Source of the DNA: Trichoplax sp. H2
Taxonomy: Eukaryota > Placozoa > Uniplacotomia > Trichoplacea
Assembly: GCA_003344405.1 (NCBI GenBank)
Contig: NOWV01000100.1
Coordinates: 62,001 to 126,000 of the forward strand
Direction: 5' to 3'
DNA length: 64,000 nucleotides
Of the stretch, positions 40,230 to 52,700 are shown in pieces. The notes beneath the pieces are model-generated. The model saw nothing but the letters and a program-made list of their open reading frames with translations, had not been told where the DNA came from and searched no databases. Numbering within the stretch: position 1 is the stretch's first letter; each line of letters begins with the position of its first letter. The position numbers were made by a program, and so were the translations under genes.

Positions 40230-41393
40230 GCTCCTTAAACGTACATTATCTTCAAAGCAAAGAGTCTTTAATAAGCCGGTTTGATTGCACCAAGTATTTT
40301 GTAAATCAGTTTTAACCAACTGAGTTCCTAATAATACTTACCAATAATTCGACCAATTTCCCTATCTAACGACAGTGTCAGATTAGTTGCTGTTTCATAT
40401 TAGTAAAAAAATAATCTTGACAGATTATTATTACTTTACTCAGCTATGCAGTTGCTACCACTTATACGTTGAGTCAGATATGCGGCAGACTAGGTCTTAG
40501 TTGCAGCAAGTTCGTTAAAGACAGCAACGTGGGAAAATAGAAACGCTGATGACTTTAGCTGTTAGTATTACTAAAAATACTTGGACAATTACTAAAGACC
40601 GCAGAATCACCTAACACGGAAAAGTCAGACTAATTAAATGCAGGTATATTAATCATAATATACGGTAATCAATTAGTATGCACAAACTACATGGTATAAC
40701 AGCTATACCCACCCTCAATCAGCACTTGCATAATTAGGTAATAATCATCTCGGATCTAGGATATGAATTCATGACCAGGCATAAAAATAGACTAAATATA
40801 GCCGATCAATCATGTGATCAAATGCCTATTATATACCCTAATGTTTGAAATGAATTTTAAAGAATGTATTTAGCTGCGCCGCAGCAAACATCAAAATAGA
40901 GGATACGTTATGGATGTAGACTAAAGCAGAATTTAGTTTAATGTGATAAATTTTAAAGAATGTATTAGCTGCGCCGCAGCAAACATCAAAATAGAGGATA
41001 CGTTATGGATGTAGACTAAAGCAGAATTTAGTTTAATATGATTTTTGTATCATTTAATTAGCCAATATAATAAGCGACAATTACTTTATTTTTTGGTGCT
41101 ATAAAGGTGCTTTTGGATTTTGAGTGAACTAGAAAATTTAACTTAATTTATTCAATTAGACCGTTTCTAAGAGGATCGATTGCATTCTAGCTAATAATGA
41201 CGTTGAATTAGTGAATGTTAGTCAATTTACATAACCATTAGTTTAACCATAAACTTAAGAACATCTTACTTGCGTAAAAATCGATCTGTGGTTGGATCAA
41301 CAAATAATAGTGAGAGTAAACTATCAAGATCACGATAAGCCATTAAAAGGTAATGTTTAGATCTCAATAAAGATGCACCAGCTTATGAATAGC
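40230..41393. other. Upstream region of APAF1-like gene
   Basis: No gene seen. It should contain the promoter and 5' UTR of the APAF1-like gene at its left end, and carries the 96-bp duplication described separately. Confidence 0.5.
40853..41040 (+). repeat. Tandem duplication of ~96 bp
   Basis: Copy 1 begins at 40853 (AATTTTAAAGAATGTAT), copy 2 at 40949; I see only a one-base indel and one or two substitutions over ~90 bp. Each copy contains CTGCGCCGCAG, a perfect 11-bp palindrome around a central base and unusually GC-rich for this region. The high identity implies a recent duplication. Confidence 0.92.
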
Positions 41394-42842
41394 GAGTAGG
41401 TTTATCAACTCTATTAAAGTAGAAATATCTATGTTAGGATAATTTTGTTAGCCTATCCTTATTTAGTTTACTTCTAATTTGGATATACTGTGTTTAATGT
41501 AGCACTGGCTTTTTATGACATTGACAAATATACATAGTCTGAAATTAACAGTTATATAAGGGAATGCGAATTATCTAATTACAATTCGAATCATCGTGAT
41601 TGTAACTTATTTATGGTAGATTGTAAATTATCGTAGAAATGTACCGTGATAGGACATATCGTAATCTGACTATTCTGTATTAATCATCAGATGTCTATGT
41701 TCGTAAATACTGTTGTCTACATTAGGGAGCAGTAGCTAAAATTAATGTCTATTTCAGTGAATGATTTCAAAGTTAATCGTACTACTTATGATTCATGAAC
41801 TATTGAGGAAGAGTATATAAAAGCAGCATATCGTGTAATAAAGTTAATTCTTAAATTTAGTGTTTAACGTAAAATACGAGGCCTTCAAGTTTTTGTGTAG
41901 TCTGCTAGTAGAGCAAAAGTGTTCCTGATAGAGCAGATATCTTTCCTTGATACGTGATTCAAGGAATTGACTTATTATTGATCGTAAATTACGTTATCTT
42001 GTTGTAAAGCTGTTTTGTAACAGGTTCATTGTCAATTTCTGCAATTCTCGTATCCGTAAGTAGCCTTATTAATCTGTCTCGAGCGAATAAGATGACGTTA
42101 GCTCCATTTATAGTTAGCCCTTAAAGACAAAACTAAATTATTAACTGTCACAAAGCAAGAAGATAACATAATATACGATCAATAAGTCAATTCCTTGAAC
42201 CACGTATCAAGGAAAGATATCTGCTCTATCAGGAACACTTTCGCTCTACTAGCAGACTACACAAAGACTTAAACGCCTCGTATTTTACGTTAAACACCAA
42301 GTTTGAGAATCCACTTTATAACACGATATACTGCATTTATATACTATTCCTCTATAGTTCATGAGTCATAGTTAGTACGATTAACTTTGAAATCATTTAC
42401 TGAGCTAGATATTAATTATAGCTACTGCTCCTTAATGCAGACAACAGTATTTACGAACATAGACATCTGGTGACTAATACAGAATAGTCAGATTACGATA
42501 TGTCCTATCACGGAATATTTCCACGATAATTTACAATCTACCATAANNNNNNNNNNNNNNNNNNNNATTGTGATTGTAATTTACTTATGGTAGATTGTAA
42601 ATTATCGTGGAAATGTTCCGTGATAGGACATATCGTAATCTGACTATTCTGTATTAGTCACCAGATGTCTACGTTCGTAAATACTGATTAATTTCAGTAC
42701 GTGTATAAGTGTCACTGTCATAAAAAGTCAGTGCTATATTAAAACACAGTATATCCAAATTAGAAGTTAACTAAATAAGGATAGGCTAACAGAATTATCC
42801 TAACATAGATATTTCTACTCTAATACAGTATATAACACTGTC
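41394..42842. mobile_element. Foldback (long terminal inverted repeat) element
   Basis: Left arm 41394-42021 (~628 bp) and right arm 42146-42842 are inverted copies separated by a 124-bp unique centre (42022-42145). Matching landmarks: GTAGAAATATCTATGTTAGG at 41420 against its complement near 42800, and the TGTAGTCTGCTAGTAGAGC block near 41897 against 42245. No transposase or other open frame is present, so if mobile it is non-autonomous. The right arm is swollen by an apparent assembly error around the N gap. I could not identify target-site duplications at the outer ends. The same arm occurs singly at 1-144 and 10569-11194. Confidence 0.85.
42547..42566. other. Assembly gap (20 N) inside foldback arm
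   Basis: A run of exactly 20 N. Sequence after the gap (42567-~42690) is the reverse complement of the sequence before it (about 42440-42546), then at ~42690 the orientation switches back and continues as in the clean copy at 11040. Confidence 0.99.
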
Positions 42843-44552
42843 TCATTAACTCATTTGAACTTATATATATACACAATTACAATAGATATGCTAAGTATAA
42901 ATATTTTTATCATGACAATTCATGCGTGCATATGTGTGCAGGTGTGTTCAAATTGCTGCCTACAGCAACCAGTAAATGATGGATAGGAAGATAATCTTCA
43001 TCATGTTTGTAATTGGATCGATTATTCTAAATATTGCGGACTATTATAGGTCAATTTTCACAATGATAGCAATAAGTTCATGAACTTCAGCAATTAGTAA
43101 ACCACTATATATAGCATTAATATTTGGTGACTATCGAAATGTTAAGACCGACGATCACAGATTATCATAACATATCGCAATATTAGAAGTTACGGAAGTT
43201 ATAAAAGGTAAGATGACTGTCAATCTACTCCCTATTCTTGTTTTACCGCAAACAATCTAATCTTGCTTCAACAAATGAAATTCCTTAATATTTATTAAGC
43301 TGTTAGCAAGAGTGTTGTATAATATCCCCTTAAAATTCAGCCATGGGCGTAACCGATCAACTTCCGCGTTTAAATCATTTTATTCAATAGGATCTTTAAA
43401 GTTTCACTGAGATCATAGCTTATTTTGTGCTATTTAGGCCACTTCCATACTTTCATTACACCACAGAACCAATAAGTCCTTCTTTTAAGACGCTAATTTA
43501 CTCTAAAATTTCTAGTTTCGACCATCAGCTACACACTTAAATATAAATTAGTTGATCAGGACTTCCAGTTTTATCACCGATAACAAAAGAAATTTTTCAT
43601 TAGCATTGATCTTTTATAGAAACCATCTGAGTGAAGGAATACAATTAAAGTGCTTTACATCTGTCTACAATACCAAGAATGAGATGACGTTTTCTATATC
43701 ATGTCTATTGTATTATGATTAACATAATTGCTACATTTTAAAGCTAAACTACAAGTTGTATAACAACAAGCGCTAAAGTTGATTTCCCTTTTTTAAACAA
43801 TTATATCGTACCGATATACTAATCACTTTTATCATGATCAATAGTACTGTCATTCTAAGCTTATTTATTCGTTAATTAATTGGATGTTTATCGTTTTCAG
43901 ATGATTCTGTATTGAGAATGCGGAAGGATAGCAGTTTCCGGCGAATAGAATATTGCCATTCCAGCATCTGGATTCCACATTGATTGATATGTAATTGATC
44001 AAATTCAAAATGATTTATGAAGGCAGGCAAAACACGGTTATTATCAATAAATGAAGTGTTAACGGCCTAATTTTACATGTTTATCGATGTATAATTCATT
44101 ATGTTTATGTAAATTTTACGTCTTTTACAAGTTTTGACCAATAATTAAAGACAAAGCCAATGTTTACAATAGAGCTTATTTCATGGATATTATCTCTACT
44201 GAAATAGCTCTACTTTTAATATTTGGATGCATTATTTTTACACCAGATACTAGCCGGATAATCTAGAGGCAAATACATTTATTTATGTATAAGGCACATC
44301 AATAAATTGCATTATATTTTAATTACTGAATTATGCCTTAAATTATAGCATTCATCGAGCAGTTACAATTAAAATTGCCAAGGAAAGAACCTAGTAGGTT
44401 TGACATTCCCAGAAGATTTATTTCTATCATATACCATCTTCTTCGGGATAATCAACAACCAGGTAAAAATATACTTCAAATCGGTGAACTCAAGCTTAAA
44501 ATGATATAAGCCATCTCTAAGCGTACTTCGAAGAAGAACTTCTATCCTAAAT
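42843..44552. other. Intergenic upstream of atypical GPCR
   Basis: About 1.7 kb of AT-rich DNA with no recognised gene or strong repeat. Confidence 0.5.
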
Positions 44553-45599
44553 ATGGATAATACTACCATTACTACCATCACTACCATCAATAACAGCAAT
44601 GCTATTATTAAAATTCATTCTACAAACACTTTAACCTTCCTTTATTGCTTACCCGTATTTCTTGGCATTTTCATTCTCATTTCCAATGGATTACTGATTT
44701 ATCTTATTCTTACGCGACGGCATTTGTGGAAAAGGGATCATATTAGATTAATTAATATGTGTATTGCTGCCCTATTCTTGTCAATATTTTATTACATTCC
44801 ACATCATTGGATTTCCAAGAATACGACGACATTTTTATATCATTTACAATATCCAATACGTGACTTTCTTATCGCCTCTTTCAATTACCATTTAACTATC
44901 GATGCGCTGGAGAAAACCATTATTATTGCCTATCCAATCAGCCATGATCGCATTATCAAGACTAGTCGTGCATTTACTAGCGTAGCTATCGTTTGGTTGG
45001 CTTGTTTAATCATCGGCTTTTGCCCTATATTTACTTTCCGCAAATTTAGCATAAACAATACCTCTGCAATCTACTCAGACTTGGGTATCATCCGCTGCAA
45101 TTATGTATTTTATGTTGCTTTCTATACCTTTTGCTTTATTATTCCTATAGTTATCATATTTTGCTGCAATATCTATCTTTGTATCGTTAGTTTGCGACAT
45201 TTAAGAAAAATTCAACGTTTGGCAAAGGCGGCTAATAAAGAGAGAGGAAGAAGACATAAAATTCGCCTAGCTATTAAGCAATTTCGAGCTGTCAGAGTAG
45301 TCATCCTTACAACGGGAACTTTTATGATGTTAACTTTTCCTTATTATATTTGTATCTTGATTGGCTTTAGCTTGCATACTAGCCGTAATCCGGCAACAAT
45401 TCTCGAACAAATACTTCTTTCAAAGCAAAGCGCTTACTTTGCATTTACTACGAAAGCTGTTCTACAAGAAATTGCCTTTGCATTTCCAGCGATTAATCCA
45501 ATTATTCTTGTTCAATTTACGCATGATATTCGAATTGCTATGAGTAATTTTTTACATTTCACCTCAAGATCAAGAAGGCTGCCAATTAATAAAACATGA
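44553..45599 (+). CDS. Divergent rhodopsin-like seven-helix receptor lacking most class A switches, 348 aa
   Basis: Seven hydrophobic segments, a basic intracellular loop 3 rich in Lys/Arg (218-247) and a short basic C-tail point to a GPCR. The N-terminus is Thr/Asn-rich, encoded by ACT/ACC-rich simple sequence, with N-x-S/T sites (N3, N13, and N169 in loop 2). The usual class A landmarks are altered: helix 1 has SNG (44-46) with the Asn kept; helix 2 lacks Asp; no Cys precedes helix 3, although C182 sits in loop 2; DRY is replaced by EKT (120-122); helix 6 has LTFP (260-263); helix 7 has NPIIL (315-319) without Tyr. It is not close to the other three receptors in the window. It may signal atypically, be a constitutive or orphan placozoan type, or be a chemoreceptor. 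The frame is fully open, so I see no sign of decay. Confidence 0.85.
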   Translation: MDNTTITTITTINNSNAIIKIHSTNTLTFLYCLPVFLGIFILISNGLLIYLILTRRHLWKRDHIRLINMCIAALFLSIFYYIPHHWISKNTTTFLYHLQYPIRDFLIASFNYHLTIDALEKTIIIAYPISHDRIIKTSRAFTSVAIVWLACLIIGFCPIFTFRKFSINNTSAIYSDLGIIRCNYVFYVAFYTFCFIIPIVIIFCCNIYLCIVSLRHLRKIQRLAKAANKERGRRHKIRLAIKQFRAVRVVILTTGTFMMLTFPYYICILIGFSLHTSRNPATILEQILLSKQSAYFAFTTKAVLQEIAFAFPAINPIILVQFTHDIRIAMSNFLHFTSRSRRLPINKT

Positions 45600-48500
45600 T
45601 TATATATGTGAGTAATCTATCGTACTTATTTTGCTTTTAAAACTCTTGATATTACCCAGCTAAGTTAATTCCAGCATTTAGGGATAATAATAAAAGTCTC
45701 CTGATACTGAGCCAAAAATTCAATCATTCTTTTAAAATTCATCATAAAACTTGATACAATAAAGAGTAAGATCAAGAAGTGATTATCACTTCGCATAAGA
45801 AAGTATAAAATTATTAAGCTGTTCTTTTAATCATTTTTCATGATATTTTGATGTCAATAGCCTATTATATTTATTATCGTATGTAAATTATTTCTTGGAA
45901 ACCTATAAAGCGATTATAAACAATTATGGTCTTCTCCTGATAGCGATAATTATTGACTTTAGCAAATTCAATTAAGCGTTGTTCGCTGAATTATTCTTCT
46001 AGTCCAAGAGCGTAATAATTTCCAGGACGATTTATATAAGTTACATTTGTAAATCTGTCTTTTACAATAATAATTATTTATGTTTACCTTCTTTTCAATA
46101 CTTTAAATCTTCTAAACCTTTTCGTCTTAATCTAAAGTTTTTACAGCATACATATTGCTGAAATTTTTAATACCCAATACGTTAGTTAATACCCGTATAT
46201 TATTGTAGTGCAGTGTTATGGTACTAATTCCTCTTTGGCTTTCTTTATTATTATGCTGGTTTTTAGTCTTTCGAATAGGCTATAATTACTAAATACCATT
46301 GCCATAACATCTCCACTCTTAAACTTAACATTATATTGGTAATGAATGTATGGGTTTTTAACCCTACTTTATTAACATATACAGTTCTATACTACATAGT
46401 ATTCGTGATAGTCTTATTGGTCATCATGTATAAATGATAACTATCAATGAAACGAAAAAAAATATAAGGATTTGTATATTCTTTTAAATTTATGAGCTTA
46501 CAATATAGTTGCAGTGCTCTAATGAACATTGCACATTACTACGAAACTTTATAGAAAAAAAGTATCCCTACATTAATTTATTTGTAAGTTGCGTTAAAGG
46601 TGATGATAGTATCATTATTCCCTAATAAAGATATGAAAGTTTGCCATATTTCTGATAATCTATTTTAATGTATATAATGTAAGCTCTTCTTTTGGATTCG
46701 AATATAATAATTACGTGATCATGTTATTAGACTGTTATTAAATATGAAGTACCATATTTAATATGAAATTAGAGATGGCTGGGATATATCAATACGTAGA
46801 AGATATCAGACAATCTTAATTTGAAATTGAATAATCAGCTAGCGAAAACATTAACACTTCAGAATATATTTGGTAATATCTCAACGAAGAATTTTCAGAA
46901 AATTAAGTAAAGTCTATAAAAATAAACTTTAGTCATGTGTGATAAAGAATACTCTAAGCTGTTGTCACAAAACAACTTTCGTGATCGTACCTAAACCAGT
47001 CTATCTACTCTTATGGTTCTCCGACTAACTCCGGAGATCCTCAGTAAGGGAAAACTAACTTATTCCTATACTATTGTAATCGAGTCAAACGATAGGTTTA
47101 ATATTTTTAATCACTCGACAGTATAACATTACAGTTATTCTACTATCGTAAATTACTACTAATTATACGCAAGGAGCATCAAGCTCCATAACAGCTGTCT
47201 ATTGAATTATCAAAGAATTAAAATCTTGAAGCCTATTTGACGACATCATTATAATTTCGCTTATATAACATATTTTTCTTCCAAAAACATAAATATTATC
47301 TAAACCATCATAAGACTTTTACTTCACACTCTGTATATTTTTAATTAACTAGTATTAACGCTTTAAAAGTGGAAATGTTAAAGCGATTTTACTAGAAGGA
47401 GAAATTTAGAATTTCAGTCTAATCACATATGAAGTCAATATGATTTTCTTATCTTCCGGTAGTCCAGCTGTACATCATCCATAATGTTTTAGTTAATACG
47501 AGCCCATAAAGGTAATTCTATAAACTTACTGATATCGAAAGTATTACTAAATACTTTTTGTAGACCTAAAGTAGAGTTATATATATGTTAATTATTTAAT
47601 AAATGACAATATTACCGAAATTCCAGAACCATCAATTGTTAATTGTTTAATTAAACTCCTAAATGCTACACCTATGTAAGGCTCTTATTCGACGAAGAAT
47701 TATTTGATACCTTTTAATAACAAATGTCTAATCCTACATCATTAGCTTCAAACTAGCATTATCGTCTATCATAAATTTAGAAAACTCTAGAAATCGAGTA
47801 GATTGTACGTATATGGTTAGCGCATAAAGTAGTGCATAATTATGTGAATGTTTCTCAATTCGAAATAATTTTATTTAACAGAAATGACAAAACCAATTAA
47901 AGCATACGATGCCGCAATTCTCCTTTGTCTTAAAAATTAATTAAGAACGAAATTACCGATTGTTACAGATCTAAATTTGTAATAAGGAAAAGTAGAACTA
48001 TTATAGATTTTAAATATTACGAGCCTACTGTCATGTTTGTCCTTCTCGATATCTACCTACAGTACAACTCTAAATACTGACGATCACCTATTTGTCAGGA
48101 GGAAAAGTAAACGCTACTAGTCTCTCTTAAATATAACTGAATTCAAGCTTTTATTGAAAACTCATTAAATTTTATAGCAAATCTATATAAACATTAATGA
48201 TCTGGTTGTCGATAATATTATATAATTACGGAGTTATCTTTTAAAATATGTAACATCTTACAGATAAATTAATGTAAACACATTTCTAGATAATTTATTT
48301 TATAGAAACGATGTTATGACAGCTATGCAAAAGTTACTACACAACAACGATCCACGAATCATTCAGTTACTCTTTGAACATCTAGTCACGATATCCTAAA
48401 ATAACAAATCAATTATTTGTTGGCCCAGCGTTTGATTAGATTAGAATATGATTTTCATTAGACATCTTTGCTTTGCATTTTATGCTGTAAATGTAGAAGT

Positions 48501-49743
48501 TAAGAATGAAAAAGGAATTGCAATTTATAAATATGCCTTAAAAATAATAATTTTAACATTTAATACCTAATGATTATTTCCTTTAGACTACAGAATAGGA
48601 ATAATGTTATAAACAATCTAAGATCATGACTTAACTTCCACTAACTGCATCGCAAGTATTAGCTGTATGAGTGATATTATAGAGCAACAACTATTCTGCT
48701 TGCTTTATGTCATAAATAGCACAATAGGGTCTACCGATGGTTGAAATAAAGCGGCTCGAATATAATAACAATAAGCTACAGCACTAGTTTAATTTAAATA
48801 GAGGATATCCTTTATCTGGACGATATTTAATTCAATATAAGCCTATTTCACAACGCTATAGGACCAATAAGACCTACCGCAAAATGAAAATATTGACTAT
48901 GAATTCAATATATTAGAATTCTTGGCTTCTTGATATTGAATAATAGATTAGATTTGATTTATAGCTATTTTATGCTACTTTGTAGTAATTAACGTCGTTC
49001 GTCGTAAAATTTAGCCTACTGTGGCGTCTTTCAATATAAATAATAATTTTCTAGATGTACCGTATTGCACATGTTTCCCGACGTTAATAATAAATGCTAT
49101 AATAAACATTAACTGTTTTATTTTTGGTTATAAACCCTAGATAGTGGTGATAAATAACTCTTGCGACATTTCTGATTAAGATAAATATTCTATGAAAGTT
49201 TCCTAATGCAAAATCAACTAATGTTTAAATTAACAAATAAATTTCTGGAATCGATATTGCCGCTCCCTCGTGTGCTTATAATGTGAAATAACTTCCTTCG
49301 AAAGAGAAACTATGTCAATTGCACTAAAATATTATAGCCTGCTATCAATATCCAATTGTGTATAAGACAACTGCGATCAAAAAGATATAAATGATTGTTA
49401 AACTGATTCTATTGTCTGTTATTATTTGGAAGCGTATTATGTTTTGCCAATCAGTTAATTTCTACACGTACATGCCACACCGTATATTGCATAATTTATA
49501 GTTCATCTTACCGTATGCAAATTTACTCAACCTTTCAGAAATTTTTATTACGAAAATTTGCATTTGTATGCAGAATTTCTATTTACAATAAAATGACAAA
49601 TAAATATTTTAAAAACTAACTGATTTATCATCGCTCAGCAATTCCACTCCTCCTCATTCTTAATTAAAATTTCTATATTTTGAATACTATCTATTTTTAT
49701 TATCAACGAGAAAGCATAATATCTCATTAATGTAAAACATAAA
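45600..49743. other. 4.1 kb intergenic, no gene recognised
   Basis: AT-rich throughout with frequent stops in all frames; I found no splice-linked coding pieces, RNA gene or repeat. The right end presumably holds the promoter of the carboxylase gene. Confidence 0.5.
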
Positions 49744-52700
49744 ATGGTTAGTAAAAGCGAAAATAGTTATCAACAGATTGATGACACTCTGTTAACACAA
49801 ATCATGGCTCTCTTTCACCAGCCAGTCGATCCATCTTCTCTTGCTATTACACGTATCTTTTACGGTATGTACTATTACATTTACTTCGCTAAGTGCTATC
49901 ATGTAACAATAGATCAGTATCCTATTTTAAGGCTTTTCGAAATATGTTCGTTGGGCTTTTATAATAAGATTTTCTAACTACCGACAGGATTGTTAATGAT
50001 GTTTGATATCACGTTAGAGCGTGGAATGGCGATTATCGATGTAAAATGGGGCAATCCAGATTCTTGTATATTCCCACTATTCGATTTTATAAAACCGTTA
50101 TCATCAGATTGGATGCATATGTTATACTTATCGATGATAATAGCTTCATTTTGCATTTGTATTGGTCTCAAATATCATTTTATGACGACCTGGTTAGCCA
50201 TTTGCTATTGGTACATTATCTTATTAGACAAGACCGCATGGAATAATCATACCTACCTATTGGGCCTATTTGCCCTGTTTTTTTCGGTAACAGACGCGAA
50301 TCGATGGTGGTACGTAGCAACTAAGATTATAATTTCAGTGTAGAATATCCTAATAAGCATCAAGAAACCAGAACTTATAAAGCTGCAGCATGGTTGAGCG
50401 ATACTACTTAGAAATTAGCAGAACTAGATCGATAATTTTCTAGTAATTCTATACCGATAGAACAATATTTTGACAGATTGACATGCAGCAATGCACAGCG
50501 GAATCCTAATTCTATACTCAATCGAAAGGTTTAAGCGTTAAAAAAATTACATTAATCATATTTATTGAGCAGCATTTTATAAATGTCCCATAAGTACGAG
50601 GAATTGATCATAGATAGCTCATTTCCTTCTTCATACTATTTTCCCAAATTAGTGATTTCACATGAACAAGTAACTCCAACAAAGCGTTAAATGATAAAAT
50701 AGTGTTTTGTAATCTCTTGTAATCATAATTGAATCTTGAGCGTACAACAATCGAAAGAATTTAAGTTTTGGAAAGATCAAGTTTATAACATTTATTGAGT
50801 AACATTTCAATAATGTACCGTACGCGTTAGTAATTAGTTGTAGCTTGGCTAATTCTTCATACTATTTTTCGAGAATCAGTGATTTAGCATAGCCCGAATA
50901 AATAACTCCAACAAAGTACTAAGTAATACTAAGTGAAATTAGTATTTTTAATCTCTTAGCCAAAAAGGTTGAAATTTCTAACGGAATCTGTTATACCAAG
51001 AACTATCAAATATATTTTTGTAATTTCAGGACTATTACAGTATATTTCAATGGATATTTTTAAAATAAATTGGCCTAAGATTAATAGTACGATCGTGATT
51101 TCATTCTCATAACGCTATTTCATATCCGGTGTTTAACTTCAGTAACTGTGAATTTAAGAAACTAATGCTAAATGTGGGAGCAATAACTTAGATACTGTAA
51201 ATATGAATTAAATTTCTTTGCTTGATTTTAATCTCCAATTCTCTTCGTTAATTTTCGTAGGTCTGTTGACGGACTATTGGATAGAAGTAAATGCAATACA
51301 GCTATTCCTCTTTGGCAATTGCTTCTATTTCGATTTCAAGTAAGTTTTCCGTATGCAATATTTCTAGAAAGATTGACTAACGTAGAGTAAACTATAATAA
51401 GAAGGTAATTCATTATATAATTATTAACGAAGTATAAGGAGTAAATTACAGAAAAAGTAAGTGATAAATTAAGCAGGTTAGATCTGATGTTGTTAGTAGC
51501 CAAATTTGTTAAAACACATACTGTACAGCTCTCTTTCAGCAAATTGACTACACCTTTAAACGAAATTTTTACTTTTAAAATAGATTTTTATAGTCTATTT
51601 CTACGCGGGCATCAAAAAATTTCATCCAGATTGGATTTCTGGCCATTCAATGAGATCGTTAGCAACGCATTGGATCTTTTCTCCCTTTCGTACTTTATTG
51701 ACCATAGAACAAATCGACTTACATATTGTCCATCATTGTGGTTTAGCATTCGATTTATTTGAAGGATTTCTACTTCATTTTAATACAACAAGGCCAGTTG
51801 GTCTTATCTTAGGCTGTTATTTTCATTTCACTAATGCTTGGATTTTCCAAATCGGAATATTTCCATACATTATGCTAGCTACTCTACCTATATTTTGCAA
51901 TCCTGACTGGCCCAAACATTTTGTACGCAAATTACGTGGACACCGGCAAAATTATTTAGTATTAAATCGTTATTTATTTCTATCATACCGCTTCAACAAT
52001 AGTCTAAATCTTGGCGATACGACGATAAATGATGGACTTGAAAATCAGCTCATCAAGAATTATGACTTTACGATGCCTTACTGTTCAAGCAGAAGAAAAA
52101 GTTCATTAAGTAAACGAAATTACATCACATTCCTCTTTTTCAGTCTCTATGCGGTGTTACAACTTTGCCTGCCATTTTCTCATCAAATAACAAAGGTTAT
52201 AACAACACTAAGACGCCACAATTATTATGTTTCCCAGCTAGGGCTGTTTACAGTCTATCAGCTCTTTATTTAGTTTGCCCAATTTTAGAATAGGATTGCT
52301 TAACCAATTATGTAGTCAACATGTAATGCGCAAAATTATATTGCTAGTTAATTATATACTTTATGTTGTAATAATTTTTCGAATCGATCATCCTTTCGCA
52401 TAACTTAGGGTTACATCGCTTGGGATGGACATGGTTTATACGGTTATTCTTGGGATATGATGATTCGTACATGGATCACTCCATATACTAAAATAACTGT
52501 AGTAGATAATGCTACTCAACAATATTATGATTTAAAGCCGAATGTAAGTATAAATTTGTACTATGAAGGTTGGTAAAGTATTAGCAAACAGTTTTTACAA
52601 GAGAGGATTGATCAAAAGCTGCAGTTGGCCCTGAACTGCATTTTATGCATAGAGCAATGCATAATATCAAATGTGTGCACAATAAGAAAGTTAGAACCAA

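Noticed and set aside
44369-44599. 76-codon minus-strand frame overlapping the start of the atypical GPCR
   Set aside because: Its N-terminal Val/Met run is the antisense of the ACC/ATT simple sequence at the start of the receptor gene.
52140-52420. Apparent frameshift in the carboxylase after the SHQITK segment, since GYNN can be read in a different frame
   Set aside because: The true continuation is the exon at 52409, which reads GYIAWDGHGLYGYSWDMM in phase with the donor at 52195; the GYNN reading is coincidence inside the intron.
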